DNA of 10,411 nucleotides from an uncultured Prevotella sp. Lineage in GTDB: Bacteria > Bacteroidota > Bacteroidia > Bacteroidales > Bacteroidaceae. Shown here one piece after another: positions 1-5,195 of this stretch (its first letter is position 1; every line of letters starts with the position of its first letter). The notes under the pieces are model-generated. The model saw only the letters and a list, made by a program, of their open reading frames with translations. It was not told the DNA's origin and did not search any database. Where the stretch lies: contig USJX01000093.1 of the NCBI GenBank assembly GCA_900555035.1, positions 1-10,411 on the forward strand, read 5' to 3'. The translations under genes and the position numbers were made by a program.

Positions 1-138
1 CTCAGAATGACCACACTGGTCAGACTGGATTCAAAATATGCCCCTTTTTAAAGTGAACTCAGTTATATATTAAAGGGTTATACTTCATATTCCTCGTTCC
101 ACGATTTTTTCTTTTCTATCGCTTCCCGATTACGAGTG

Positions 139-170
139 CAAAAGTAAGAAGATTATTTCTATCCTCCAAA
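139..170 (-). promoter_or_regulatory. Bacteroidetes-type promoter firing leftward out of the window
   Basis: On the minus strand TTTG (170-167) is followed after 20 nt by TACTTTTG (146-139). This matches the Bacteroidetes primary-sigma consensus of a TTTG -33 box, about 19-21 nt, and a TAnnTTTG -7 box. Transcription would start near position 130 and run left. The gene served lies outside the window, so the call rests only on the motif pair and its spacing. Confidence 0.5.
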
Positions 171-253
171 TATCAAAACCTGTCTTGTATGAAATGCCAT
201 TCTGTATGTACCAAATGACAAAGAAGAGGCGTCATAAGTCTAAATTACAGTTG

Positions 254-341
254 GCGCATAACAGTTGACCTACGCATGCACATCACCTGTTGTGCAAGCG
301 CATATCAGCTGCTATGCAAGCGCACAACAGCTGTTGTGCGA
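254..341. repeat. Four diverged 22-bp tandem units, each a near-palindrome
   Basis: Four consecutive 22-nt units start at 254, 276, 298 and 320. Neighbouring units match at about 14-17 of 22 positions, so the period is clear although no two are identical. The last unit contains a perfect 20-bp palindrome (321-340, core CAACAGCTGTTG). The two before it are imperfect versions of the same dyad, so each 22-mer behaves as two inverted 11-bp halves. There are no spacers, so this is not a CRISPR array. Function unknown. Confidence 0.75.
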
Positions 342-367
342 CCGGAGATACTAACTAACTCAAAAAC

Positions 368-455
368 ATATACTATCTTTTCTAACAACTTATATTATGT
401 TTTCCAACAACTTATATTATGTTTTCCAACAACATATCAGTAACATTCCAACAAA
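368..455. repeat. Four AT-rich 22-bp tandem units
   Basis: Units start at 368, 390, 412 and 434. The second and third are identical over all 22 positions (core TTATATTATGTTTTCC followed by AACAAC). The first matches them at 18 of 22 positions and the fourth at 12, mostly in the TTCCAACAA part. The period equals that of the neighbouring GC-rich array 26 nt away, but the consensus is unrelated and there is no dyad symmetry. Function unknown. Confidence 0.75.
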
Positions 456-457
456 CA

Positions 458-495
458 AAAAAGGGTGAATCATTTACTTCTGACACACCCTCTTT
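458..495 (-). terminator. Intrinsic terminator of the zinc-ribbon gene
   Basis: Read on the minus strand, AAAGAGGGTG (495-486) can pair with CACCCTTTTT (467-458) as a 10-bp stem with one G-U pair and an 18-nt loop. The T-run at its 3' side continues as TTTTTTGTTTG, the layout of a Rho-independent terminator. It lies about 25 nt after the TAA that ends the in-frame extension (522-520) and about 95 nt after the TAG of the gene itself. The long loop lowers certainty. Confidence 0.5.
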
Positions 496-519
496 GCTAA
501 AACCAGAACACAACTGATC

Positions 520-588
520 TTATCTTATAATATTATACTCAAACTCATAATCCCCATTCTTCAGCCATGCAGGAACAGGTTTAAAATA
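520..588 (-). other. In-frame protein-like tail after the amber stop of the zinc-ribbon gene
   Basis: Directly after the TAG stop (591-589), the same frame stays open for 22 codons until TAA (522-520). The encoded stretch includes KPVPAWLKNGDYEFEYN, rich in aromatic and charged residues and unlike random AT-rich intergenic translation. The simplest reading is that the ancestral protein was about 120 aa and that a sense codon (CAG is one C-to-T transition away) became TAG. Occasional read-through is an alternative. With only 22 codons, chance cannot be excluded. Confidence 0.4.
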
Positions 589-882
589 CTATGTCCAGAA
601 CTCTTCTTCGCCAGAGGGTTGCATCCTGCCCCCGCATTTGGGGCATGTGTGCATATCCCACTTGTGAATCCTGTCAGAACCGCATCTTAGACAGAGTCTT
701 CCCACTAGAGAATTGAAGCTAGGTGCAGCATCACCTATCACTCCACCCACCACAAGAGGTACTATGTTCCTGCAGTCTGGACAAGACATGGCTTCTATAT
801 GCTGTCCCATGAAGCCACGTCCCTCATATACTTCGGTCTCGTACCCACAATCCTGGCATCTGAATATCTTCTTTTGTGACAT
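589..882 (-). CDS. Small protein with two zinc ribbons (four CxxC), 97 aa
   Basis: The function is not recognised. Four CxxC knuckles are visible at residues 9-12 (CQDC), 34-37 (CPDC), 64-67 (CLRC) and 80-83 (CPKC), which would form two four-cysteine zinc-binding sites. There is no signal peptide or membrane segment, so it is probably cytoplasmic. I choose the ATG at 882 because AAGGAG lies 7 nt upstream, rare strength for this kind of genome, and because MSQKKIFRCQDCGYE is a natural start for a ribbon protein. The frame is open further upstream to an ATG at 1071 (160 aa), but that ATG sits at the edge of a strong hairpin. The gene follows hipA on the same strand. The stop is TAG, and a protein-like stretch continues in frame behind it, so the present product may be truncated. 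An immunity-type role is only a guess. Confidence 0.65.
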   Translation of the reverse strand: MSQKKIFRCQDCGYETEVYEGRGFMGQHIEAMSCPDCRNIVPLVVGGVIGDAAPSFNSLVGRLCLRCGSDRIHKWDMHTCPKCGGRMQPSGEEEFWT

Positions 883-1071
883 AAATAATCTCCTTTTTTG
901 CCCATTCAATACCCAAATTGCATTGGTGTATCTTCCTATAATCTCTGCATCCTTAATGACGTCAAGCTGACGGACATACTTGTTTCTCGTGCTGGTATCT
1001 ATAGCTTTACCTTCTTGGTCATGGCTTTTGAATTCTAGCGGGACTGCAGAATACGGATTCATCCAACCCAT
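883..1071 (-). other. In-frame open stretch upstream of the zinc-ribbon start; possible gene remnant
   Basis: The frame of the zinc-ribbon gene is open upstream from 1092, with ATG at 1071, giving 63 extra residues. They look protein-like (for example PLEFKSHDQEG, KYVRQLDVIKDAEIIG, IWVLNG). The pattern of an (I/V/L)E(F/V)K strand followed by a Y-x-RQL helix and a hydrophobic WV strand recalls the end of PD-(D/E)XK nuclease or polymorphic-toxin C-terminal domains. This is a resemblance judged by eye, not a match. It may be the N-terminal part of a 160-aa protein, or a toxin-tip remnant followed by a separately started partner. The ATG at 1071 lacks a Shine-Dalgarno sequence. Confidence 0.35.
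890..895 (-). promoter_or_regulatory. Shine-Dalgarno AAGGAG deciding the start at 882
   Basis: On the minus strand AAGGAG (895-890) lies seven bases (ATTATTT) before the ATG at 882-880. Strong complementarity to the 16S tail is uncommon in Bacteroidetes, so this site argues for initiation at 882 inside the longer open frame. Confidence 0.6.
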
Positions 1072-1112
1072 AATATAATGAAGTAAATAGGCTTATTACT
1101 TCATTATATTAT
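1070..1112 (-). repeat. 17-bp perfect inverted repeat across the hipA stop codon
   Basis: The arms at 1070-1086 and 1096-1112 are perfect reverse complements (17 bp, AT-rich) around a 9-nt loop. In the minus-strand transcript the first arm contains the hipA stop codon TAA (1111-1109). The second arm ends at the possible ATG at 1071. No T-run follows in the minus direction, so it is not a standard terminator. It could protect the 3' end of the hipBA mRNA, separate it from the next gene, or block initiation at 1071. Confidence 0.7.
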
Positions 1113-2362
1113 AGGTTAAGCTTAAACCTTTCTTTAAACATAGCCATCTCTCTAGCTGGGATTTGAAGTTGAGTAGCTAAACTTTCCCATTGGCTAACTG
1201 CTGCTTGAACCTCTTGGATGATGTTTTCAGCTTCCTCCCTCTTAATCATGTAGCTTTCAGATGAATCAAGCAGAATATTGATGTCTGCCTTGTTTGAAGA
1301 TTCATTGATCAGAAGACTCTGATATTCATTGAGAGTAGGATTCATATCATAGGCTGGTGATAGAGTCCAGCCTTTTGGTGTGAGCAGAAAGCCATGATTT
1401 CTGAAGTGGTCATCAGAATTGCCAATACAGATGTTGAAGGCAACCCTTCTGTAGAGTTCCTGAAGATTTTTCTCTACGTCGCAGCAACCTTGGAGTATGA
1501 AATCAACAATATCGAGATAACCATAACCACCTTGTGCATTATCTCCATCCTTCAATCCTAGCAGAGACATGGATGACGCAAAATGGATTCTCTTAGCTTC
1601 TGCAGTTCGGTCAAAGCGTTTAGACAGGAGTGTGTGATATTTTCCCAGTCCTCCCAACACCCTGGTTTGAGCTACCAGGATACCAGCCTTTTGTGCTAGC
1701 AGGTGAGAGAAATGCTCCCAAAGTCCTGCGTCATAGTCATCTTTTCGAGAAGGAAACTTCGCGATGCATAGATTACCTTTTTCATCCAATACGCCTGCTT
1801 TAGGTCTTGCGCCACCCAATGAAGTACCAGGTTGGATAAGCTGCGCTATCCATTTTTTCTCAGGCAAAACATCATTCTCTTCAGATCTTTCTACTTCTTG
1901 ACTGGCATGAACCAATTCTCTAATCTCTGTTAATGGGGGTATCTTGAGAGATGGAGACACATTGATATAATCACCTTCCATTTCCCTCTTAAACCTAAAT
2001 CCACCCATTCTGGAGAAGTCATCGATACCCATGAGATAATCGAACGAAGAAAGTGTTCTGACGGCTCTTTTTTCTTCAGCGGCCTGTATCTGTTCTCTTC
2101 TTTTGAGCAAGGTACGTCCCCACCTATCTGGCAAAGCATCAGAAAAACATCCGAAAATATCACTTCCTGGCTGGGTATATTGCATGCCTGGGTAATTGTT
2201 GATGTCTTCCGAAAGCTTAATTCCGGCATGAACCTTAAGCCAATTCTCATCAAACTTAAATGCATAACTGTCAGAGCCGCGCAATTTTTCATAACACAAC
2301 TCCCCTACCAGCTCCGCTTTGCCGAGCCAGTTAAAATCTGCGAAAACAAACAGTCGTTCCAT
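1109..2362 (-). CDS. hipA: HipA-family serine/threonine kinase toxin
   Basis: HipA toxins are atypical Ser/Thr kinases; the E. coli protein inactivates glutamyl-tRNA synthetase and induces dormancy, though the target here is unknown. The length (417 aa) is usual for the family. The N-terminal subdomain carries FGCFSDALPDRWGR (about 70-83). The Gly-rich loop GTSLGGARPKA (179-189) places S181 at the position of the autophosphorylated Ser150 of E. coli HipA. The catalytic loop GNSDDHFRN (314-322) has the expected Asp-His and Asn, and SPAYDMNP (335-342) supplies the metal-binding Asp339. All key residues are present, so the kinase is probably active. It starts two bases after hipB ends, with an AAGGA site inside the end of hipB, so the genes are translationally coupled in antitoxin-first order. 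The stop codon lies within a 17-bp hairpin. Confidence 0.93.
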   Translation of the reverse strand: MERLFVFADFNWLGKAELVGELCYEKLRGSDSYAFKFDENWLKVHAGIKLSEDINNYPGMQYTQPGSDIFGCFSDALPDRWGRTLLKRREQIQAAEEKRAVRTLSSFDYLMGIDDFSRMGGFRFKREMEGDYINVSPSLKIPPLTEIRELVHASQEVERSEENDVLPEKKWIAQLIQPGTSLGGARPKAGVLDEKGNLCIAKFPSRKDDYDAGLWEHFSHLLAQKAGILVAQTRVLGGLGKYHTLLSKRFDRTAEAKRIHFASSMSLLGLKDGDNAQGGYGYLDIVDFILQGCCDVEKNLQELYRRVAFNICIGNSDDHFRNHGFLLTPKGWTLSPAYDMNPTLNEYQSLLINESSNKADINILLDSSESYMIKREEAENIIQEVQAAVSQWESLATQLQIPAREMAMFKERFKLNL

Positions 2363-2364
2363 TT

Positions 2365-2685
2365 CTATCCTTTTTTAGATGCTCGTTGACGATTCTTCAG
2401 TCCCATATCCTGCAATGCCCTTCCGAGTTTGTCATCCTTTGCCAGGAGCAAGATGTCATCATCCAGCTGAAGAGCATAGAGTACACGAAGGTAAATTCCG
2501 ATGGAAACCGTTGGTAATCCCTTCTCTACCTTGCAAAGTGTAACTTCCGAGCATGTTGCCCTTTCTGCAACTTGCGCCATGCTCAGGTTGCGTCGTAATC
2601 TAGCAAGCTTAATCTGTTCACCCACGATTTCCATCTTTTGAATCAACTTCCTTGGAAGTTTGTTTGCCATTGTATTCTTTGTCAT
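2365..2685 (-). CDS. hipB: HipB-like XRE-family antitoxin and repressor
   Basis: This small protein (106 aa from the chosen start) has an XRE/Cro-type helix-turn-helix at about residues 22-77: EQIKLARLRRNLSMAQVAER followed by a recognition-helix region with SEVTLCKVEKG. The C-terminus is short and basic (KNRQRASKKG). In the hipBA family this protein binds the operon promoter and neutralises HipA; that role is inferred from its place directly before hipA with a 2-nt gap. A longer frame starts at 2712, but that ATG overlaps the -7 box TATTTTTG (2717-2710), so translation should begin downstream, at 2685 (MTKNTMANK) or 2670 (MANKLPRK). I cannot separate these two by a ribosome binding site. Confidence 0.85.
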   Translation of the reverse strand: MTKNTMANKLPRKLIQKMEIVGEQIKLARLRRNLSMAQVAERATCSEVTLCKVEKGLPTVSIGIYLRVLYALQLDDDILLLAKDDKLGRALQDMGLKNRQRASKKG

Positions 2686-2709
2686 AGCTTTAATCTTAAT
2701 TATGATATG

Positions 2710-2717
2710 CAAAAATA
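2710..2717 (-). promoter_or_regulatory. -7 box of the hipBA promoter
   Basis: TATTTTTG on the minus strand matches the Bacteroidetes TAnnTTTG -7 box and lies 24 bases before the ATG at 2685. No clear TTTG -33 box is seen at the expected distance, which would suit a promoter tuned by its own repressor. I do not see a convincing repeated HipB operator. Confidence 0.45.
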
Positions 2718-2783
2718 CGTAATTTACTTTATTATAAGATGGATTATCAAGTTTTTTTAAGAATAATTAGATGTATTAAATTA

Positions 2784-2827
2784 AACGCATAAGTCTGCTG
2801 GCAGTACTGCCAGCAGACTTATGTGTT
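2784..2827 (-). terminator. Strong terminator: 36-bp perfect palindrome
   Basis: Bases 2788-2823 form a perfect 36-bp palindrome centred on AGTACT. As RNA this is a stem of about 16 bp with a GTAC tetraloop. After one G-U wobble it is extended by three more pairs (2784-2786 with 2825-2827). It begins about 30 bases after the stop of the secreted acidic protein gene. In the minus direction it is followed by a T-rich stretch (CGTTTAATTTAA), so it should end that transcript before the hipBA promoter. Confidence 0.75.
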
Positions 2828-2853
2828 ATAATTATGTTGAAATCAAATGTTTG

Positions 2854-3198
2854 TTACTCTGAAACAGCAGCCTGCTTTGTAGCCTGCTCAGACTCTGTTG
2901 ACTCCTGCTGGGTGTTCTCCTGTGAAGTCTCCTGAACCTCAGCTGGCTGCTCAGATTGGGTTGTATCTACAGACTCTGCTGTTGTCTCTGCAGGAGTCGC
3001 CTGCTCTGTAGAATCCTCTGCACCAGCCTGAGGCAAAACAGGTGTGCTGATCTCTGCTGAATCCTTTGGAGTTTCAGGTGCTACAGTGTCAACTGGAACT
3101 ACTTCTGAATTATCTATCATCATTTTGCTTGATGCAAATACGTTGCTTACTGAAACCATTACCATAGCTGCGATAGCTGCAAAAACGAACTTCTTCAT
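2854..3198 (-). CDS. Small exported acidic Ser/Thr/Glu/Gln-rich protein, 114 aa
   Basis: The function is not recognised. The N-terminus is a standard Sec signal peptide: MKK, a hydrophobic core (FVFAAIAAMVMVSVSNV), and a signal-peptidase-I-type site after residue 22 (VFA/SSK). No lipobox cysteine is present. The mature part (about 92 aa) is low complexity, dominated by Glu, Ser, Thr, Gln, Ala and Pro. It has almost no basic residues and no cysteine or tryptophan, and it is predicted disordered and strongly acidic. It contains loose TxE and QE repeats. It would be periplasmic or released, since nothing anchors it. The gene is alone between two hairpins and ends at a strong terminator, so it is probably its own transcript. 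Similar small disordered exported proteins are common in Prevotella. Confidence 0.8.
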   Translation of the reverse strand: MKKFVFAAIAAMVMVSVSNVFASSKMMIDNSEVVPVDTVAPETPKDSAEISTPVLPQAGAEDSTEQATPAETTAESVDTTQSEQPAEVQETSQENTQQESTESEQATKQAAVSE

Positions 3199-3392
3199 AA
3201 TCTTATCTATTTTAAATTGTTACTAATTTATTGTTATTTACTCTGTTTTGTGGATTCATTATCGAACCCGCTATTCATAGTTGCAACCTACATGCCAAAA
3301 AATAACAGAAAAGATGATAAACTTGATATTCAGAAGCTTATAACTTGTGTACCATAAATTACTTCTGTGGAATCTGGGGAACAGGTGTAGAA

Positions 3393-3418
3393 CTATTCCC
3401 CAAAAAACTGGGGAATAG
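3393..3418 (-). terminator. Hairpin after the HExxH gene, possible terminator
   Basis: CTATTCCCC (3393-3401) and GGGGAATAG (3410-3418) form a perfect 9-bp stem with an 8-nt loop, 24 bases beyond the stop of the HExxH gene. No T-run follows on the minus strand; the T-run is in the loop. A further GGGGAA at 3375-3380 could pair with the same TTCCCC, so two alternative hairpins are possible. It may end the upstream operon or act in the leader of the secreted-protein gene. Confidence 0.4.
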
Positions 3419-3441
3419 CAAGATTATGGCACCACGTAATA

Positions 3442-3756
3442 TCATCTATAGCAATAATGCTTCCTTCGATTTAAATATTCCAGGTCTTCTTGGTGTGCAT
3501 AGGCTTCCTTTTCAAACCTGATGTTGTAATATGCCCGCATCCAATCCCGATATCTGAGAAATAAGAAAAACCATTCAATAACATACCAAAGGTAGAATGG
3601 GATATACAACAACTCTTTTGCTTGGGCCGTATGTATGAGCTCATGGTTGAGTTCCTCTTTAGAAAGCTCTTCGCAAGTAACAATCATGCCAAAGAGATTG
3701 ATAGCAATGAAGCTTTTCATGAAGGAACGTCTCTTGATTCTAAAAATCCTAGACAT
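3442..3756 (-). CDS. Small membrane-associated protein with HExxH motif (putative metalloprotease-like)
   Basis: The protein (104 aa from this start) contains NHELIHTAQ, an HExxH zinc-site motif at residues 38-42. A hydrophobic segment follows (about 48-67, LLYIPFYLWYVIEWFFLFL), then FEKEAYAHQ (81-89), whose glutamate could be the third metal ligand as in gluzincins. This His-Glu, membrane helix, EAYA order is, as I recall, shared by a family of ~110-aa hypothetical proteins in Bacteroidetes. The fold is far smaller than typical metalloproteases, so proteolysis is not established. Possible starts are ATG at 3780 (32-nt overlap with thiM), 3756 (8-nt overlap) and 3720. I prefer 3756 as a typical coupling overlap. 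It is the last gene of the sel1-thiM operon. Any link to thiamine is unproven. Confidence 0.75.
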   Translation of the reverse strand: MSRIFRIKRRSFMKSFIAINLFGMIVTCEELSKEELNHELIHTAQAKELLYIPFYLWYVIEWFFLFLRYRDWMRAYYNIRFEKEAYAHQEDLEYLNRRKHYCYR

Positions 3757-4504
3757 AAGCCACAAGATTGCAGAGTTCATCGAGGAAGTTAATCATCATG
3801 CTACCATTGCCTCTAGACATGGAAGCCGCCTTTTCTCCGGCAATTCCCATAGCTTTCATGGCATGAACAGCTGCTTCCAAAGAATCGGAGTTCACAGCAA
3901 GGAATGCCCCAACGATACCGGTGGCAGTACATCCCATCGCAGTAACCTTGCTCATCATGGGATGTCCTTCATGAACATAAGCCATTCTTTCGCCATCCGT
4001 GATGAAGTCTATGGCTCCAGTTACAACTATGATACAGGAAAGTTGCTGAGCCAGTTTCTTAGCTTGTTTCTCAACCTCATAGGTTTCCTGGTGACTATCC
4101 ACTCCCTGCATGCCTATCTGGTGAGAGTACAATGCCTGAATCTCACTGGCATTTCCCTTGATGACTGTAGGGTGACACCTGAGGATAATCTGTGATGCTA
4201 TATCCATACGAAAGCGGGTGGCTCCTACTCCAACCACATCAAATACAATAGGAATTCTTTTTTTCATGGCAGCTTCCCCTGCCAGTATCATTGAGTGAGC
4301 AGTAGTGCTTTCCGGAACGCCCAGGTTGAGAGCCAAGGCATTGCTCTTGCTACTGATTTCCTCCACTTCTTCCTCGGCACGCGCCATGATAGGTGATGCT
4401 CCAATAGCCAATAGGCTGTTGGCAACAAAGTTCATAGCCACATAATTGGTTATGTTGTGTATGAGAGGCTGCAGCTCTTGTATCAATCGTAAATCTGTCT
4501 TCAT
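3749..4504 (-). CDS. thiM: Hydroxyethylthiazole kinase ThiM
   Basis: ThiM phosphorylates 4-methyl-5-(2-hydroxyethyl)thiazole with ATP for thiamine salvage in the cytoplasm. Family marks are in order: the N-terminal substrate region PLIHNITNYVAMNFVANS (13-30) with GASPIMA (35-41), the FDVVGVGATRFR loop (88-99), the IKGNASEI motif (115-122), VVTGAIDFITDG (160-171), and the anion-hole/catalytic region TAMGCTATG (188-196) with Cys192. The length of 251 aa is near the usual 260-270. The loop normally reads DPVG; here Pro is replaced by Val, a minor oddity. The start at 4504 (MKTDLRLIQ) is chosen because it begins 16 bases after the Sel1 gene stop; a longer frame to 4630 runs into that gene. It lies second in a three-gene operon. 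No other thi genes or TPP riboswitch are seen. Confidence 0.93.
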   Translation of the reverse strand: MKTDLRLIQELQPLIHNITNYVAMNFVANSLLAIGASPIMARAEEEVEEISSKSNALALNLGVPESTTAHSMILAGEAAMKKRIPIVFDVVGVGATRFRMDIASQIILRCHPTVIKGNASEIQALYSHQIGMQGVDSHQETYEVEKQAKKLAQQLSCIIVVTGAIDFITDGERMAYVHEGHPMMSKVTAMGCTATGIVGAFLAVNSDSLEAAVHAMKAMGIAGEKAASMSRGNGSMMINFLDELCNLVAYV

Positions 4505-4520
4505 TTGTTTCACTACATTA

Positions 4521-5165
4521 TTAATATATACTATAACCATTGTCCCTGCACCATTGTTTGGCATGCTCAAATCCTTGGGCAGTTGCTCTGTGAATCCATT
4601 TGAGTCCCTTGCGCTTGTCCTGTTTAACACCCGTACCGGTCATATAGAACCATCCGGTAGAGAACTGAGCCTGTGGATCACCTTGCTGACCTGCCATTTC
4701 ATACCAAAAGGCAGCCCAACTATTGTCCTTCTCCACTCCATCTCCATTCCAATAGTTGGCACCTACATTCTTTTGGCTCTGAAGATGTCCCCTTTGAGCA
4801 GCTTTCATCCACCACTGGTGAGCCTTTACGTGGTCTTCTTCAGTTCCTTGGCCCAGGTAAAATGCATTGGCTGCATTAACCTGTGATTGTACATCTCCTT
4901 TCTCTGCAGCAATCAGATACCAATAAAGAGCTCTTTCGAAGTCCTGTTCCACTCCATCTCCCTGGTAGTAGCATTCTGCCACATTGTAGCATGCGTAAAT
5001 ATCACCCAGTTCAGCAGCCTTCATGTACCACTGAAATGCCATCACATGATCCTCCACAACACCGATGCCTTGCGCATAGCAGACACCCATGTTGTTCATC
5101 GCCATCAAATCTCCTTCAAGAGCTTGCTGACGATATTTGTTTGCCGTTTCACGTTCCTTTTTCAT
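4521..5165 (-). CDS. Sel1-repeat (TPR-like) protein, 214 aa
   Basis: The protein is almost entirely five Sel1-like repeats of 36 residues, each with the A-x-x-x-W/Y-Y-x-x-A-A-x-x-G signature and the glycine-rich YxxGxGVxxD turn, for example YAQGIGVVEDHVMAFQWYMK. Sel1 repeats form paired helices that bind other proteins, so a scaffold or adaptor role is likely but the partner is unknown. There is no signal peptide or membrane helix, so it is predicted cytoplasmic, unlike many exported Sel1 proteins. The start is set at 5165 (MKKERETANK). A longer frame begins at a TTG (5198), but that lies in the promoter -7 box region (5188-5195). It is the first gene of an operon, and thiM follows after 16 bases. 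Confidence 0.88.
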   Translation of the reverse strand: MKKERETANKYRQQALEGDLMAMNNMGVCYAQGIGVVEDHVMAFQWYMKAAELGDIYACYNVAECYYQGDGVEQDFERALYWYLIAAEKGDVQSQVNAANAFYLGQGTEEDHVKAHQWWMKAAQRGHLQSQKNVGANYWNGDGVEKDNSWAAFWYEMAGQQGDPQAQFSTGWFYMTGTGVKQDKRKGLKWIHRATAQGFEHAKQWCRDNGYSIY

Positions 5166-5187
5166 TTCTGTAATCTCAACTTGGGTG

Positions 5188-5195
5188 CAAAGGTA
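5188..5195 (-). promoter_or_regulatory. -7 box of the sel1-thiM operon promoter
   Basis: The minus strand reads TACCTTTGCACCC. TACCTTTG is a perfect TAnnTTTG -7 box in its commonest Prevotella/Bacteroides form. Transcription would start around 5180, leaving a leader of only about 15 nt before the ATG at 5165, too short for a riboswitch. A TTTG -33 box is not evident at the expected distance. Confidence 0.55.

Larger units (their letters stand above)
1..519. other. Long non-coding stretch with promoter, 22-bp arrays and terminator
   Basis: No convincing protein-coding gene is seen here. From left to right it holds a 6+6 bp inverted repeat around a 3-nt centre (TGACCA/TGGTCA, 8-22), a leftward Bacteroidetes-type promoter (139-170), two adjacent 22-bp-period tandem arrays (254-341 GC-rich and palindromic, 368-455 AT-rich), and a terminator-like hairpin (458-495) for the zinc-ribbon gene to the right. 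The first ~130 bases would be the untranslated leader of a gene beyond the left edge. They contain a nine-codon minus-strand ORF (88 down to 59, MKYNPLIYN), which may be chance. Confidence 0.6.

Noticed and set aside
254..455. CRISPR array
   Set aside because: Units are directly adjacent without spacers, are only 22 nt and diverged, and no cas gene is present.
589..591. Recoded amber codon (TAG read as Gln, as in some Prevotella phages)
   Set aside because: hipB, thiM and res in this window end with TAG, so the standard bacterial code applies here.
2686..2712. hipB start at 2712
   Set aside because: That ATG overlaps the predicted -7 box and would lie upstream of the transcription start.
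3635..4195. 186-aa open frame on the plus strand
   Set aside because: It is antisense to thiM and the HExxH gene, with low-complexity Ser/His-rich translation.
4505..4630. thiM start at 4630
   Set aside because: It would overlap the end of the Sel1 gene by more than 100 nt and add residues absent from the ThiM family.
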